A stretch of DNA of 54,971 nucleotides from Reyranella soli (GCF_007992495.1 NZ_BKAJ01000036.1:1-54971), one strand, 5' to 3'; counted from the stretch's first letter, positions 26,428 through 34,655 are shown. The notes: generated from the sequence alone by a model not told the origin. A program made the numbers and translations.

Positions 26428-27216
26428 ATGCTGAAGCGCCTGCTTGCGCCCAGCGAGGCGCGCGACGTCATCCTGGTCCTCGCCGTCTCCTTGCTCCTGT
26501 GGGAAGCAGGCGTGCGGATCTTCCAGCCGCCGCCGCTGATCCTGCCGGCGCCGAGCGCCATCGTCGGCGCCTTCCTGCAGACGCCCGGCCTGTTCATGCG
26601 CCAGCTCGGCTTCACGCTCGGCATGACGTGCCTGGGCTTCGCGCTGGCCGTCGTGCTGGGCGTGCTGCTGGCCGTGGCCATCGTCTCCTCGAAGCTGCTC
26701 GAGCGCACGATCTACACTTTGCTGGTGGCCCTGAACTCGATTCCCAAGGTGGCGCTGGCGCCGCTGTTCGTCATCTGGATGGGGACCGGCACGGAGCCCA
26801 AGGTGGCGATCGCCCTGATGCTCGCCATCTTTCCCATCGTCATCGACACCGTGCTCGGCCTGCGCTCGGTCGATCCCGACATGCTGCATCTCGCCCGCGT
26901 ATCGCGCGCCTCGCCGCTTGCCGTGCTGGCCAAGATCAAGTTCCCTTGTGCACTACCCAGCCTGTTCGCCGGCATGAAGGTCGGCATCTCCTTCGCGCTG
27001 GTGGGTGCAATCGTCGGCGAGTTCGTGGCCGGCAGCAAAGGACTGGGGTTCCAGATCCTGGTGGCGCAGGGCCAGTTCGACACGCTGGGCGTCTTCGTCT
27101 GCCTGGTGCTGCTCGGCATCTTCGGCACGCTTCTGTTCTTCGTGCTCGACTATGCCGAGCGCCTCTGCCTGCCATGGCACGTCTCGCAGCGTGGCCGCCA
27201 CAGCGCTGGCGACTGA
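26428..27216 (+). CDS. ABC transporter permease, SsuC/TauC type
   Basis: 262 residues, six predicted spans beginning at residues ~12-30 (VILVLAVSLLLWEAGVRIF). The conserved loop LPAPSAIVGAFLQTPGLFMR follows span 1; the cytoplasmic EAA-like loop is VDPDMLHLARVSRASPLAVLA. Starts three bases after the ATPase stop and ends the hyu-transporter run. It converges with the class V aminotransferase gene with only nine bases between stops and no visible terminator hairpin. Confidence 0.92.
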   Translation: MLKRLLAPSEARDVILVLAVSLLLWEAGVRIFQPPPLILPAPSAIVGAFLQTPGLFMRQLGFTLGMTCLGFALAVVLGVLLAVAIVSSKLLERTIYTLLVALNSIPKVALAPLFVIWMGTGTEPKVAIALMLAIFPIVIDTVLGLRSVDPDMLHLARVSRASPLAVLAKIKFPCALPSLFAGMKVGISFALVGAIVGEFVAGSKGLGFQILVAQGQFDTLGVFVCLVLLGIFGTLLFFVLDYAERLCLPWHVSQRGRHSAGD

Positions 27217-27225
27217 CGGGCAGCC

Positions 27226-28419
27226 CTAGCCTCTGGCGCCCGGTGCGGTGTCGCGCAGATAGGTGAGGGCGGCCTGCACGCCGCCCGTCTTGTGCGGCAC
27301 CTTGGCGAGGCCCAGCGCCATCTCGACGCCCGACAGCGTGCCCATCAGCATCAGGTCGTTGAAGTCGCCGAGATGGCCGATGCGGAAGATCTTGCCCGCG
27401 ACCTTGCTGAGGCCCTGGCCGAGCGACAGGTTGAAGTTCTCCAGCGCGACCTTGCGGAAGGCGTCGGCGTCGTGGCCTTCGGGCATGACGATCGCGGTCA
27501 GGGAGCCGGAGTAGGCCTTCTCGTCGCTGCACAGGATCTCCAGGCCCCAGGCGTTCACCGCGGTGCGCGTCGCCTCGGCGTGGCGGGCATGACGGGCGAA
27601 CACGGCGTCGAGCCCTTCCTCCAGAAGCATGTCGCAGGCCTCGTTGAGGCCATAGAACAGGTTGGTGGCGGGCGTGTAGGGGAACCAGCCGTTGGCATTG
27701 GCCGCCAGCATCTCCTCCCAGTTCCAGAACGCCTTGGGCATCTTCGAGCTCTTCGACGCCGCGACCGCCTTCTCGCTGACGGCGTTGAAGGAGAGGCCGG
27801 GCGGCAGCATCAGGCCCTTCTGCGAGCCGGCCACCGTGACGTCGACGCCCCAGGCGTCGTGGCGATAGTCGATCGAACCCAGCGAGGAGATGGTATCGAC
27901 CAGCAGCAGGGCGGGGTGGCGCGCTGAATCGATGGCGCGGCGCACGGCGCCGATGTCGCTCACCACGCCGGTCGAGGTCTCGTTGTGCACGATGCACACC
28001 GCCTTGATCGTGTGGTCCTTGTCCTCCTTCAGGCGCTTCTCGATGGCCGCGGGATCGGCCGGCTTGCGCCAGTCGCCGCCTAAAAATTCGGACTTGATGC
28101 CGAGCTTGTCGGCCATCTTCTTCCACAGCGAGGCGAAGTGGCCGGTCTCCCACATCAGCACCAGGTCGCCGGACGACAGCGTGTTGACCAGCGCCGCTTC
28201 CCACGCGCCGGTGCCCGACGCCGGATAGACGATCACCGGCTGCTTGGTCTGAAAGACCTGCCTGACGCTGCGCAGGACCTTCTTGGCCAGTGCGTTGAAC
28301 TCGGGTCCGCGGTGATCGATGGTCGGATGATCCATCGCCCGCAGGATGCGGTCCGGGACATTGGTCGGGCCGGGGATCTGCAGGAAATGCCGTCCGCTGG
28401 GATGTGAGTTCAGGCGCAT
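27226..28419 (-). CDS. Class V aminotransferase, serine/alanine-glyoxylate type
   Basis: 397 residues, PLP-dependent. Landmarks: FLQIPGPTNVPDRILRAMDH near the N-terminus, TIDHRGPEF (substrate-binding Arg region), PASGTGAWEAAL, CIVHNETSTGV, and VAGSQKGLMLPPGLSF with the PLP lysine K201. This matches SgaA-like serine-glyoxylate or alanine-glyoxylate aminotransferases, which turn glyoxylate into glycine. The frame is open upstream to 28590, but ATG 28419 directly precedes the conserved start; no strong ribosome site is visible. It is divergent from the GntR gene, with TTGTATACAA between them, and lies near a glycolate-oxidase-like gene, so glyoxylate handling is the likely theme. Confidence 0.9.
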   Translation of the reverse strand: MRLNSHPSGRHFLQIPGPTNVPDRILRAMDHPTIDHRGPEFNALAKKVLRSVRQVFQTKQPVIVYPASGTGAWEAALVNTLSSGDLVLMWETGHFASLWKKMADKLGIKSEFLGGDWRKPADPAAIEKRLKEDKDHTIKAVCIVHNETSTGVVSDIGAVRRAIDSARHPALLLVDTISSLGSIDYRHDAWGVDVTVAGSQKGLMLPPGLSFNAVSEKAVAASKSSKMPKAFWNWEEMLAANANGWFPYTPATNLFYGLNEACDMLLEEGLDAVFARHARHAEATRTAVNAWGLEILCSDEKAYSGSLTAIVMPEGHDADAFRKVALENFNLSLGQGLSKVAGKIFRIGHLGDFNDLMLMGTLSGVEMALGLAKVPHKTGGVQAALTYLRDTAPGARG

Positions 28420-28530
28420 GGTGGGGGTCCCGGTATTTGGCCGATCGACGTTAGACGAGGCCCTTCGGCTGCGCTCGCTTTGCTCGCTTCGCTCAGGGCG
28501 GCGACCGCTCCTGGGGAGCGATCTTGCATT

Positions 28531-28540
28531 TTGTATACAA
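28531..28540. promoter_or_regulatory. TTGTATACAA palindrome, candidate GntR/FCD operator
   Basis: Perfect 10-bp palindrome 28 bases before the GntR start and 111 bases before the divergent aminotransferase start. TTGTATACAA-type sites are a known binding form for FCD-group GntR proteins. A half-like GTCTACAA follows 13 bases later (28554-28561). Autoregulation and control of both divergent units is inferred. Confidence 0.6.
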
Positions 28541-28568
28541 CATGCCAAAGTGAGTCTACAAGGCTCCG

Positions 28569-29240
28569 ATGGACGGCTTCGACATCTCAATCGCGCGCTC
28601 GACCCTGCCGCAGGTTGCGGCGGAGCGGCTGCGGACCCTGATCATCGAGGGCGCGCTGGCGCCGGGCGCTCGGCTGAACGAGCGCGAGCTCAGCGAGCAG
28701 CTCGGTGTCTCGCGCACGCCGCTGCGCGAGGCCTTTCGCATGCTGGCTGCCGACGGCCTGCTCGTGCAGTTGCCCAATCGCGGGGCCCAAGTCGTGGCGC
28801 TGTCGCGCGAGGATGTGCGGCATGCCTTCGAGGTCATGGCCTCGCTGGAAGGGCTGGCCGGCGAGCTCGCCGCGGCCCGCGTCACCGATGCCGACCTCGA
28901 CGATCTCAAGGCCCTGCAGGGCGACCTGGAGCGGGCCCACAAGCGGCGCGACCTGCCGGGCTACTATCGCGTCAACCGCGCCATCCACGACCGCCTCAAC
29001 CAAATCGCCGGCAATCCGGTGCTGGCGCAGACTTACCGCACGCTCAATGCACGCCTGCATGCGCTGCGCTTCCGCTCCAACCTGAACGGCGCAAAGTGGG
29101 ATCGCGCGGTGGCGGAACATCGTTCCATGCTCGGAGCCCTTGCGGCGCGCGATGGCGCTGCGCTACGTGACCTCCTCGTCCGTCACCTGCATGCCAAGCT
29201 TCAGGCGGTGCTGGAGACGATGGGGCAAGACAAAGAGTAG
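28569..29240 (+). CDS. GntR family transcriptional regulator, FCD/FadR subgroup
   Basis: 223 residues. Winged HTH at about residues 11-75 (AAERLRTLIIEGALAPGARL, then NERELSEQLGVSRTPLREAFRMLAADGLL). The C-terminal FCD domain shows likely metal-ligand positions: a conserved Arg-rich start (MASLEGLAGELAAARV), Asp/His in NRAIHDRLNQIAGN, and AEHRSMLGAL. FCD regulators respond to small organic acids such as glycolate, lactate or gluconate. Divergent from the glyoxylate-type aminotransferase and upstream of the Bug receptor and oxidase genes, so it probably controls all of them. Confidence 0.92.
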   Translation: MDGFDISIARSTLPQVAAERLRTLIIEGALAPGARLNERELSEQLGVSRTPLREAFRMLAADGLLVQLPNRGAQVVALSREDVRHAFEVMASLEGLAGELAAARVTDADLDDLKALQGDLERAHKRRDLPGYYRVNRAIHDRLNQIAGNPVLAQTYRTLNARLHALRFRSNLNGAKWDRAVAEHRSMLGALAARDGAALRDLLVRHLHAKLQAVLETMGQDKE

Positions 29241-29257
29241 TCGGGAGGAGAGTGAGC

Positions 29258-30256
29258 ATGACGTACCGAACTTCGCGCCGCCGAGCGCTGCAACTGGGTC
29301 TGGCCGCCTCGCTGGCGGCGCCCGCGATCGCCCCTGCCGCTGTGAGGGCGCAGCAGGGCTGGCCCGCCGGTCCCATCACCTGGATCAACCCGTTCCCGGC
29401 CGGCGGCGGCACCGACGTGTTCGCGCGGCCGTTGGCGGCGCAGGTCGGTGACCAGCTCGGCGTGCAGATCCTCATCGACAACAAGGGCGGCGCGGGCGGC
29501 ACGGTCGGCGCCTCGCAGGCGGCCAAGATGAAGCCCGACGGCCAGGCCTTCCTGGTCGGCGCGGTGCACCACACGATCGCGCCGTCGATCTACAAGAACC
29601 TCGACTATGACCTCGAGAAGAACTTCGAGCCGATCACCATGATCGCCCTGGTGCCGCAGGTGATCTCGATCAATCCCAACCGCATTCCGGTGAAGACCGC
29701 CGTCGAGCTGATCGAGTACGTGAAGAAGAATCCCGGCAAGGTGAACTACGCCTCGGCTGGCGCCGGCACCGCCCATCACCTGGCGGGCGAGCTGTTCAAG
29801 CTCGAGACCAAGACCGACATCGTCCACGTGCCCTATCGCGGCGCGGGGCCGGCGATGCAGGACCTGCTGGCCGGCAATGCCGACATGATGTTCGACGGCA
29901 TGGGCACCTCGGCGCAGCAGATCAAGGCCGGCAAGCTTCTGGGGCTCGCGGTGGCGACGCCCAAGCGCACGGCGGAGTTCCCCGACATGCCGACGGCGGC
30001 CGAGATCGGCGTGCCCAACTGGATCGTGTCGACGTGGTACGGCCTGTGGGCCATCAAGGGCACGCCGCAGCCGATCGTCGATCGCATGTACCAGGAGATC
30101 GTGAAGGCGCTGCAGACGCCCAAGCTGCAGGCCATCTGGAAGGAACAGACGGCGCAGCTTGGCGGCGAGACTCCCCAGGAGTTCGCCAAGCGCATCCGCG
30201 CCGAGATCGAGAAATGGCAGAAGGTCGTTGACGCGGCCGGAGTGAAGCTGGACTGA
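29258..30256 (+). CDS. Bug/TctC-family tripartite tricarboxylate-type binding protein (orphan)
   Basis: 332 residues. Twin-arginine-like signal (TSRRRALQLGLAASLAAPAI, cleavage near AVRAQ). Bug-family landmarks: WPAGPITWINPFPAGGGTDVFARP (the PGG loop), NKGGAGGTVGA near 78, YASAGAGTAHHLAGELFK, and PYRGAGPAMQDLLAGNADMMFD. These receptors hold carboxylates by two water-mediated contacts. No TctA/TctB membrane genes are nearby, so it must use a distant transporter or act as a sensor. ATG 29258 is seven bases from GGAGGAG; GTG 29252 is too close to it. It lies between the GntR and FAD/Fe-S genes, suggesting a hydroxy-acid ligand. Confidence 0.9.
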   Translation: MTYRTSRRRALQLGLAASLAAPAIAPAAVRAQQGWPAGPITWINPFPAGGGTDVFARPLAAQVGDQLGVQILIDNKGGAGGTVGASQAAKMKPDGQAFLVGAVHHTIAPSIYKNLDYDLEKNFEPITMIALVPQVISINPNRIPVKTAVELIEYVKKNPGKVNYASAGAGTAHHLAGELFKLETKTDIVHVPYRGAGPAMQDLLAGNADMMFDGMGTSAQQIKAGKLLGLAVATPKRTAEFPDMPTAAEIGVPNWIVSTWYGLWAIKGTPQPIVDRMYQEIVKALQTPKLQAIWKEQTAQLGGETPQEFAKRIRAEIEKWQKVVDAAGVKLD

Positions 30257-30285
30257 CGCCCCGTCATGACGGGTAGGCATTTGCA

Positions 30286-33204
30286 ATGACACTCGAGACC
30301 ACGCTCCGCCGCACCATCAAGGGCGACGTCCTTTTCGACGCCGCCTCGCGCGGGCGCTATTCGACAGACGCCTCGATCTACCAGGTGGAGCCGGTGGGCG
30401 TCGTGCTGCCGCGCGACGAGACCGACCTCGCGCTGGTCATAGACGTGGCGCGCGACGCCAAGGCCGCGATCCTGCCGCGTGGCGCCGGCACCTCGCAGTG
30501 CGGCCAGACGGTGGGCGAGGCGCTGGTCGTCGACGTGTCGAAGTACATGCGCGAGGTCGTGGGCTTCGACAAGAACCGCGCCGAGGTCACGGTGCAGCCG
30601 GGCGTCGTGCTCGACCAGCTCAATGCCTGGCTGAAACCGCACGGCCTCTGGTATCCGGTCGACGTTTCCACGTCGGCGCAGTGCACCCTGGGCGGCATGG
30701 CCGGCAACAATTCCTGCGGCAGCCGGTCCATTCGCTACGGCAACATGGTGCACAACGTCGCCTCGATCGATGCCATCCTGGCAAGCGGCGAGCGCGCGCG
30801 CTTCGGCTCGGCGCGGCCCGAGGACATGCCCGCGGCCGTGCGCGCCATTGCCGACAGGGTGGCGGCACTCGTCTTCGCCGAACGCGACGAGATCGAGCGC
30901 ATGTACCCCAAGGTGCTGCGCCGCGTCGGCGGCTACAACCTCGACATCTTCTTCCCGCAGTCGGAGCGGCCCTACACGCTCGACAACTCGGTGAACCTCG
31001 CCCACCTGCTGGTCGGCAGCGAGGGCACGCTCGCCGTCACCGAGCGCCTGACCTTGAAGCTGGCGCCGCTGCCCAAGCACAAGACCTTGGGCGTAGTGAA
31101 CTTCTCGAGCTTCTACAAGGCGATGGAAAGCGCCCAGCACATCGTCAAGCTGAAGCCGACGGCCGTCGAGCTGGTCGATCGCACCATGATCGAGCTGGCG
31201 CGCGCCAATCCCGCTTTCCGGCCGGTGATCGAGCGTGCCCTGATCGGCCAGCCCGAGGCCATCCTGCTGGTCGAGTTCGCGGGCGAGGAGCGCGAGGCGC
31301 AACTGCGCGACCTGCAGCGTCTTGTCGAGCTGATGGGCGATCTCGGGTTGCCGAAGAGCGTGGTCGAGATGCCCGAGCCCGGGCCGCAGTCCGCATTGTG
31401 GGAAGTGCGCAAGGCTGGCCTCAACATCATGATGTCCATGAAGGGCGACGGAAAACCCGTGTCCTTCATCGAGGACTGCGCGGTGCCGCTGGAGCATCTC
31501 GCCGACTACACGCAGCGGCTGACCGACGTCTTCACCAAGCACGGCACCAAGGGCACGTGGTACGCCCACGCCTCGGTCGGCACGCTGCATGTGCGGCCGA
31601 TCCTCGACATGCGCAACGAGGGCGCGGCCAAGATGCGCGCGATCGCCGAGGAAGCCTCGGCGATGGTGCGCGAATATAAAGGTGCCTTCTCAGGAGAGCA
31701 CGGCGACGGGCTTGTGCGCTCGGAGTGGGTGGCCTGGCAGTTCGGCCCGCGGCTCACAAAGGCGATGGGCGAGGTCAAGGACCTGTTCGATCCGACCGGC
31801 ATGCTCAATCCCGGCAAGATCGTGCGACCGACCAAGATGGACGACCGCTCGCTGTTCCGCTTCAAGCCGGGCTACAAGAACGTCAACTACAAGCCCGCGC
31901 TCGACTGGTCGGCGTGGAACGTCCAGAACGATCCCATGACCGAGGCGCTGACCGCGCCCGGCAGCGGCGGCGACACGACGGGCGGCTTCGCCAAGGCCGC
32001 CGAGATGTGCAACAACAACGGGCATTGCCGCAAGTTCGACGCCGGCACGATGTGCCCGTCCTTCCGCGTCACCCGCGACGAGAAGCATCTGACGCGCGGC
32101 CGCGCCAACACGCTGCGGCTGGCACTCTCCGGACAGCTCGAAGGCGCACTGACCTCCGACGCCGTGGCGGCGGCGATGGACCTCTGCGTGAGCTGCAAGG
32201 GCTGCAAGCGCGACTGCCCGACCGGCGTCGACATGGCGCGCATGAAGATCGAGGTCCGCTCGGCGCGGCGCATGGCCAAGGGCCTCAGCTGGCGCGACCG
32301 GCTGATCGGCAATCTGCCCGAGATCGCGCCGTGGGCCCGGCGCGTGCCGTGGCTGTTCAACTTGGCCTGGTTCTTCCAGTCCTACGTCGGCTTTGCCAAG
32401 CAGCGCCGCCTGCCGCAATGGCGCAGCGACACCTTCCTCGCCACCACCGACGTCGACCAGGCCGACGCCACGGTGGTGATCTTCGCCGACACTTTCTCCA
32501 ACAACTTCGAGCCGCATGTGCTGCACGCGGCACGGCGCGTGCTGCAGGCCGCCGGCCACCGCGTCGCCATCGCCTGGCCGAACATCGGCTCGCCGGCGCT
32601 GTGCTGCGGTCGCACCTATCTCGCCACCGGCCAGGTCGAGAAGGCGAAGGCGGAAGCGCAGCGGCTGCTGCAGGCGCTACTGCCCTTCGTCGCCAAGGGC
32701 GTGCCGATCGTCGGGCTGGAACCTTCGTGCCTGTTCACGCTACGCGACGAATTCCTGGCGCTCGGCCTCAGCAAGGACGCCCAGGCAGTCAGCGACAACG
32801 CCTTCCTGTTCGAAGAATTCCTGGCGCGCGAAAAGAGGGCAGGGCGGCTGCAGCTCGCGCTGAAGCCGCTGGCGCAGAAGGCGGCGTTCCTCCACGGCCA
32901 CTGCCATCAGAAGGCGTTCGGCGCCATGAGTGCGGTGCAGGAGGCGCTCTCGCTCGTGCCCGAGCTTTCGGTCAACCTGATCGAATCGAGCTGCTGCGGC
33001 ATGGCCGGCAGCTTCGGCTACGAGGCCGAGCACTACGAGACGTCGATCGCCATGGCCGAACTGTCGCTGATGCCGGCCGTGCGCAAGGCGCCGGCCAACG
33101 CGCTGATCGTTGCCGACGGCACCTCCTGCCGCCATCAGATCGCCGACGGCAGCGACCGGCAGGCGATACACGTCGCCGAAGTGCTGGCACGGGCGCTAAA
33201 GTAA
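30286..33204 (+). CDS. FAD-linked oxidase fused to Fe-S reductase (GlcD-GlcF/YdiJ-like 2-hydroxyacid dehydrogenase)
   Basis: 972 residues. The FAD-binding PCMH domain comes first (AILPRGAGTSQCGQTVGEAL near residue 63; GGMAGNNSCGSRSIRYGN near 137), then the FAD-linked oxidase C-terminal domain (YAHASVGTLHVRPILDMRN; FSGEHGDGLVRSEW). Ferredoxin-type cysteines follow at ~574 (CNNNGHC...MCPS) and ~633 (CVSCKGCKRDCPTG), then two CCG domains (LCCGRTY ~772; SSCCGMAGS ~902) as in GlcF/HdrB. Such fusions oxidise D-2-hydroxy acids (lactate, 2-hydroxyglutarate, glycolate) and pass electrons to the membrane pool. The neighbouring GntR, Bug receptor and glyoxylate-type aminotransferase favour glycolate or a related hydroxy acid. 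Confidence 0.9.
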   Translation: MTLETTLRRTIKGDVLFDAASRGRYSTDASIYQVEPVGVVLPRDETDLALVIDVARDAKAAILPRGAGTSQCGQTVGEALVVDVSKYMREVVGFDKNRAEVTVQPGVVLDQLNAWLKPHGLWYPVDVSTSAQCTLGGMAGNNSCGSRSIRYGNMVHNVASIDAILASGERARFGSARPEDMPAAVRAIADRVAALVFAERDEIERMYPKVLRRVGGYNLDIFFPQSERPYTLDNSVNLAHLLVGSEGTLAVTERLTLKLAPLPKHKTLGVVNFSSFYKAMESAQHIVKLKPTAVELVDRTMIELARANPAFRPVIERALIGQPEAILLVEFAGEEREAQLRDLQRLVELMGDLGLPKSVVEMPEPGPQSALWEVRKAGLNIMMSMKGDGKPVSFIEDCAVPLEHLADYTQRLTDVFTKHGTKGTWYAHASVGTLHVRPILDMRNEGAAKMRAIAEEASAMVREYKGAFSGEHGDGLVRSEWVAWQFGPRLTKAMGEVKDLFDPTGMLNPGKIVRPTKMDDRSLFRFKPGYKNVNYKPALDWSAWNVQNDPMTEALTAPGSGGDTTGGFAKAAEMCNNNGHCRKFDAGTMCPSFRVTRDEKHLTRGRANTLRLALSGQLEGALTSDAVAAAMDLCVSCKGCKRDCPTGVDMARMKIEVRSARRMAKGLSWRDRLIGNLPEIAPWARRVPWLFNLAWFFQSYVGFAKQRRLPQWRSDTFLATTDVDQADATVVIFADTFSNNFEPHVLHAARRVLQAAGHRVAIAWPNIGSPALCCGRTYLATGQVEKAKAEAQRLLQALLPFVAKGVPIVGLEPSCLFTLRDEFLALGLSKDAQAVSDNAFLFEEFLAREKRAGRLQLALKPLAQKAAFLHGHCHQKAFGAMSAVQEALSLVPELSVNLIESSCCGMAGSFGYEAEHYETSIAMAELSLMPAVRKAPANALIVADGTSCRHQIADGSDRQAIHVAEVLARALK

Positions 33205-33250
33205 CCGGGGGTTGCGTATCTGACACAATGACGCCGTGTGATTGCAACAA

Positions 33251-33658
33251 ACTCCCGTCATCCCGAGCGGAGCGAAGCGAAGCCGAGGGACCTCTCTTCG
33301 GGGCGGTAGCATGCGGCAACCTGTCATTTACATCATGGCCAGTGCGACAGGTCGGGCACTCTATATCGGCATCACGACGGACCTGCCGCGACGGTTGGTG
33401 GAGCACCGATCCGGTCGGGTAAGTCATACGTTGAGATACAAATCGATCGTCTGATCTATGTAGAATCGTACGACACTGCGCCTGACGCTATTGCACGGGA
33501 GAATCAGCTGAAAGGCTGGCGGCGCAGCAAGAAAATCGCGCTGATAAATCGGTCGAATCCCAACTGGCGCGACTTGTCTGGCGAAATCTACACGGACGGC
33601 TAACGTCGGGAAAAGAGGTCCCTCGGCTTCGCTTCGCTCCGCTCGGGATGACGGGAGT
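33251..33658. mobile_element. GIY-YIG cassette bounded by perfect 45-bp inverted repeats (family A, coding copy)
   Basis: The 45 bases at 33251-33295 (starting ACTCCCGTCATCCCGAGCGG and ending GGGACCTCT) recur exactly as reverse complement at 33614-33658. The interior is filled by a GIY-YIG endonuclease gene (33311-33603) in decayed form. A 9-base direct repeat GTGATTGCA flanks it (33238-33246; 33657-33665, overlapping the arm by two bases), resembling a target-site duplication with four extra bases (ACAA) on the left. The arms match the four non-coding family A copies in the window. I read it as an insertion-type element with its own nuclease; movement is inferred. Confidence 0.7.
33311..33603 (+). 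pseudogene. GIY-YIG family endonuclease (URI/COG2827-like), frameshifted
   Basis: First frame from ATG 33311: QPVIYIMASATGRALYIGIT carries the VIY...YIG signature, then DLPRRLVEHRSG with the catalytic-region arginine; it stops at 33452-33454. The next frame continues DRLIYVESYDTAPDAIAREN, with the catalytic glutamate region ARENQLKGWRR and the family ending NPNWRDLS, to TAA 33601-33603. One base missing near 33442-33443 (after TACAAA) accounts for the split; an added G would give YKVDRLIYVE. Restored length is about 97 residues, normal for the small single-domain family. It lies wholly between the 45-bp inverted repeats. Its lower G+C than neighbours supports foreign origin. Confidence 0.85.
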
Positions 33659-33698
33659 GATTGCAGCCCCGCCATCGCTATGGCACGGTCCGTCACCC

Positions 33699-34628
33699 AT
33701 GCAACGATCCAGAAATCCTTATTCCAGCGCTGAAATCGACCGCGCCAGCCATGAGCGCGAGAACGACGAGCGCATGATCGAGCTCGCCTCGTCGGGCGCC
33801 GCTCGCTTTGTTCCGATCGACACCGAGAAGAACCTGGTGAAGACCGGCGGCAACCCCGAGGCGGTGTTCCTGCAGGGCATGATGGCGCGCGCCGTCGTCA
33901 ACCAGGCCGACCATCACATCTTCCTGGGCTATGTCGAGGGTACGCCCTATTTCGCCGTCGACGTCACCGGCAAGGACGTGCCGCTGAAGGAGCTCGGCGA
34001 GTTCGTCGACCTGCGCCAGGTCGGCGCGCTCTTGTTCGCGCGCGAGGGCTCGATCCTGGCCTATGCCCGCGGCATGACCTACTGGCACCGCCGCCACCGC
34101 TATTGCGGTGTGTGCGGCGCCAGCACCACGGTGACGCGCGGCGGGCATGTCCGCCGGTGCACCAACGAGAGCTGCAAGACCGAGCATTTCCCGCGCACCG
34201 ATCCCGCGGTGATCATGCTGGTGCACCACGGCGACAAGTGCCTGCTGGGGCGCAGCCCGCATTTCCCGCGCGGCATGCATTCGACGCTGGCGGGCTTCGT
34301 CGAGCCGGGCGAGAGCTTCGAGGACGCCGTCGCGCGCGAGGTCTACGAAGAGGTGAGGGTGCACGTGAAGAACGTCACCTACCGCTCCTCGCAGCCCTGG
34401 CCGTTCCCGGCCTCGGTGATGATCGGTTTCCATGCCGAGGCCGAATCGCTCGACTTCGACGTCAACAAGTCCGAGCTCGAGGCCGCGCGCTGGATGAGCC
34501 GCGAGGACCTCAAGCCGGAGAACCTGCCCAAGGACGGCTCGTTCTTCATGCCGCGCCGTGATTCCATCGCCCGCCGCCTGATCGAGGAATGGCTGGGCCA
34601 CGAGGCTGGCCCGTCGATCAGTGGTTGA
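33699..34628 (+). CDS. nudC: NADH pyrophosphatase, NudC type (RNA NAD-decapping/NADH hydrolase family)
   Basis: 309 residues. Zinc ribbon YCGVCGAST...RRCTNESCKTEHFPRTDP (four cysteines) near residue 137, Nudix box GFVEPGESFEDAVAREVYEE near 199, and the NudC-specific SQPWPFPASVMIGF near 227. It cleaves NAD(H) to NMN(H) and AMP and can remove NAD caps from RNA. In the Nudix box the usual glycine after EE-x is arginine (EEVRV), an unusual change. The frame is open back to ATG 33648, but that start lies inside the repeat arm of the GIY-YIG cassette; ATG 33699 gives the normal N-terminus. Confidence 0.88.
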   Translation: MQRSRNPYSSAEIDRASHERENDERMIELASSGAARFVPIDTEKNLVKTGGNPEAVFLQGMMARAVVNQADHHIFLGYVEGTPYFAVDVTGKDVPLKELGEFVDLRQVGALLFAREGSILAYARGMTYWHRRHRYCGVCGASTTVTRGGHVRRCTNESCKTEHFPRTDPAVIMLVHHGDKCLLGRSPHFPRGMHSTLAGFVEPGESFEDAVAREVYEEVRVHVKNVTYRSSQPWPFPASVMIGFHAEAESLDFDVNKSELEAARWMSREDLKPENLPKDGSFFMPRRDSIARRLIEEWLGHEAGPSISG

Positions 34629-34655
34629 TGCCACCCGTCATCTAACGAGGTTTAT

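Noticed and set aside
28458..28503. GCTCGCTTTGCTCGCTTCGCTC-like block as another family A copy.
   Set aside because: It resembles the GCTTCGCTCCGCTC part of one arm, but lacks the CGTCATCCCGA ends, the GGGACCT box and an inverted partner; treated as simple low-complexity sequence or an unprovable relic.
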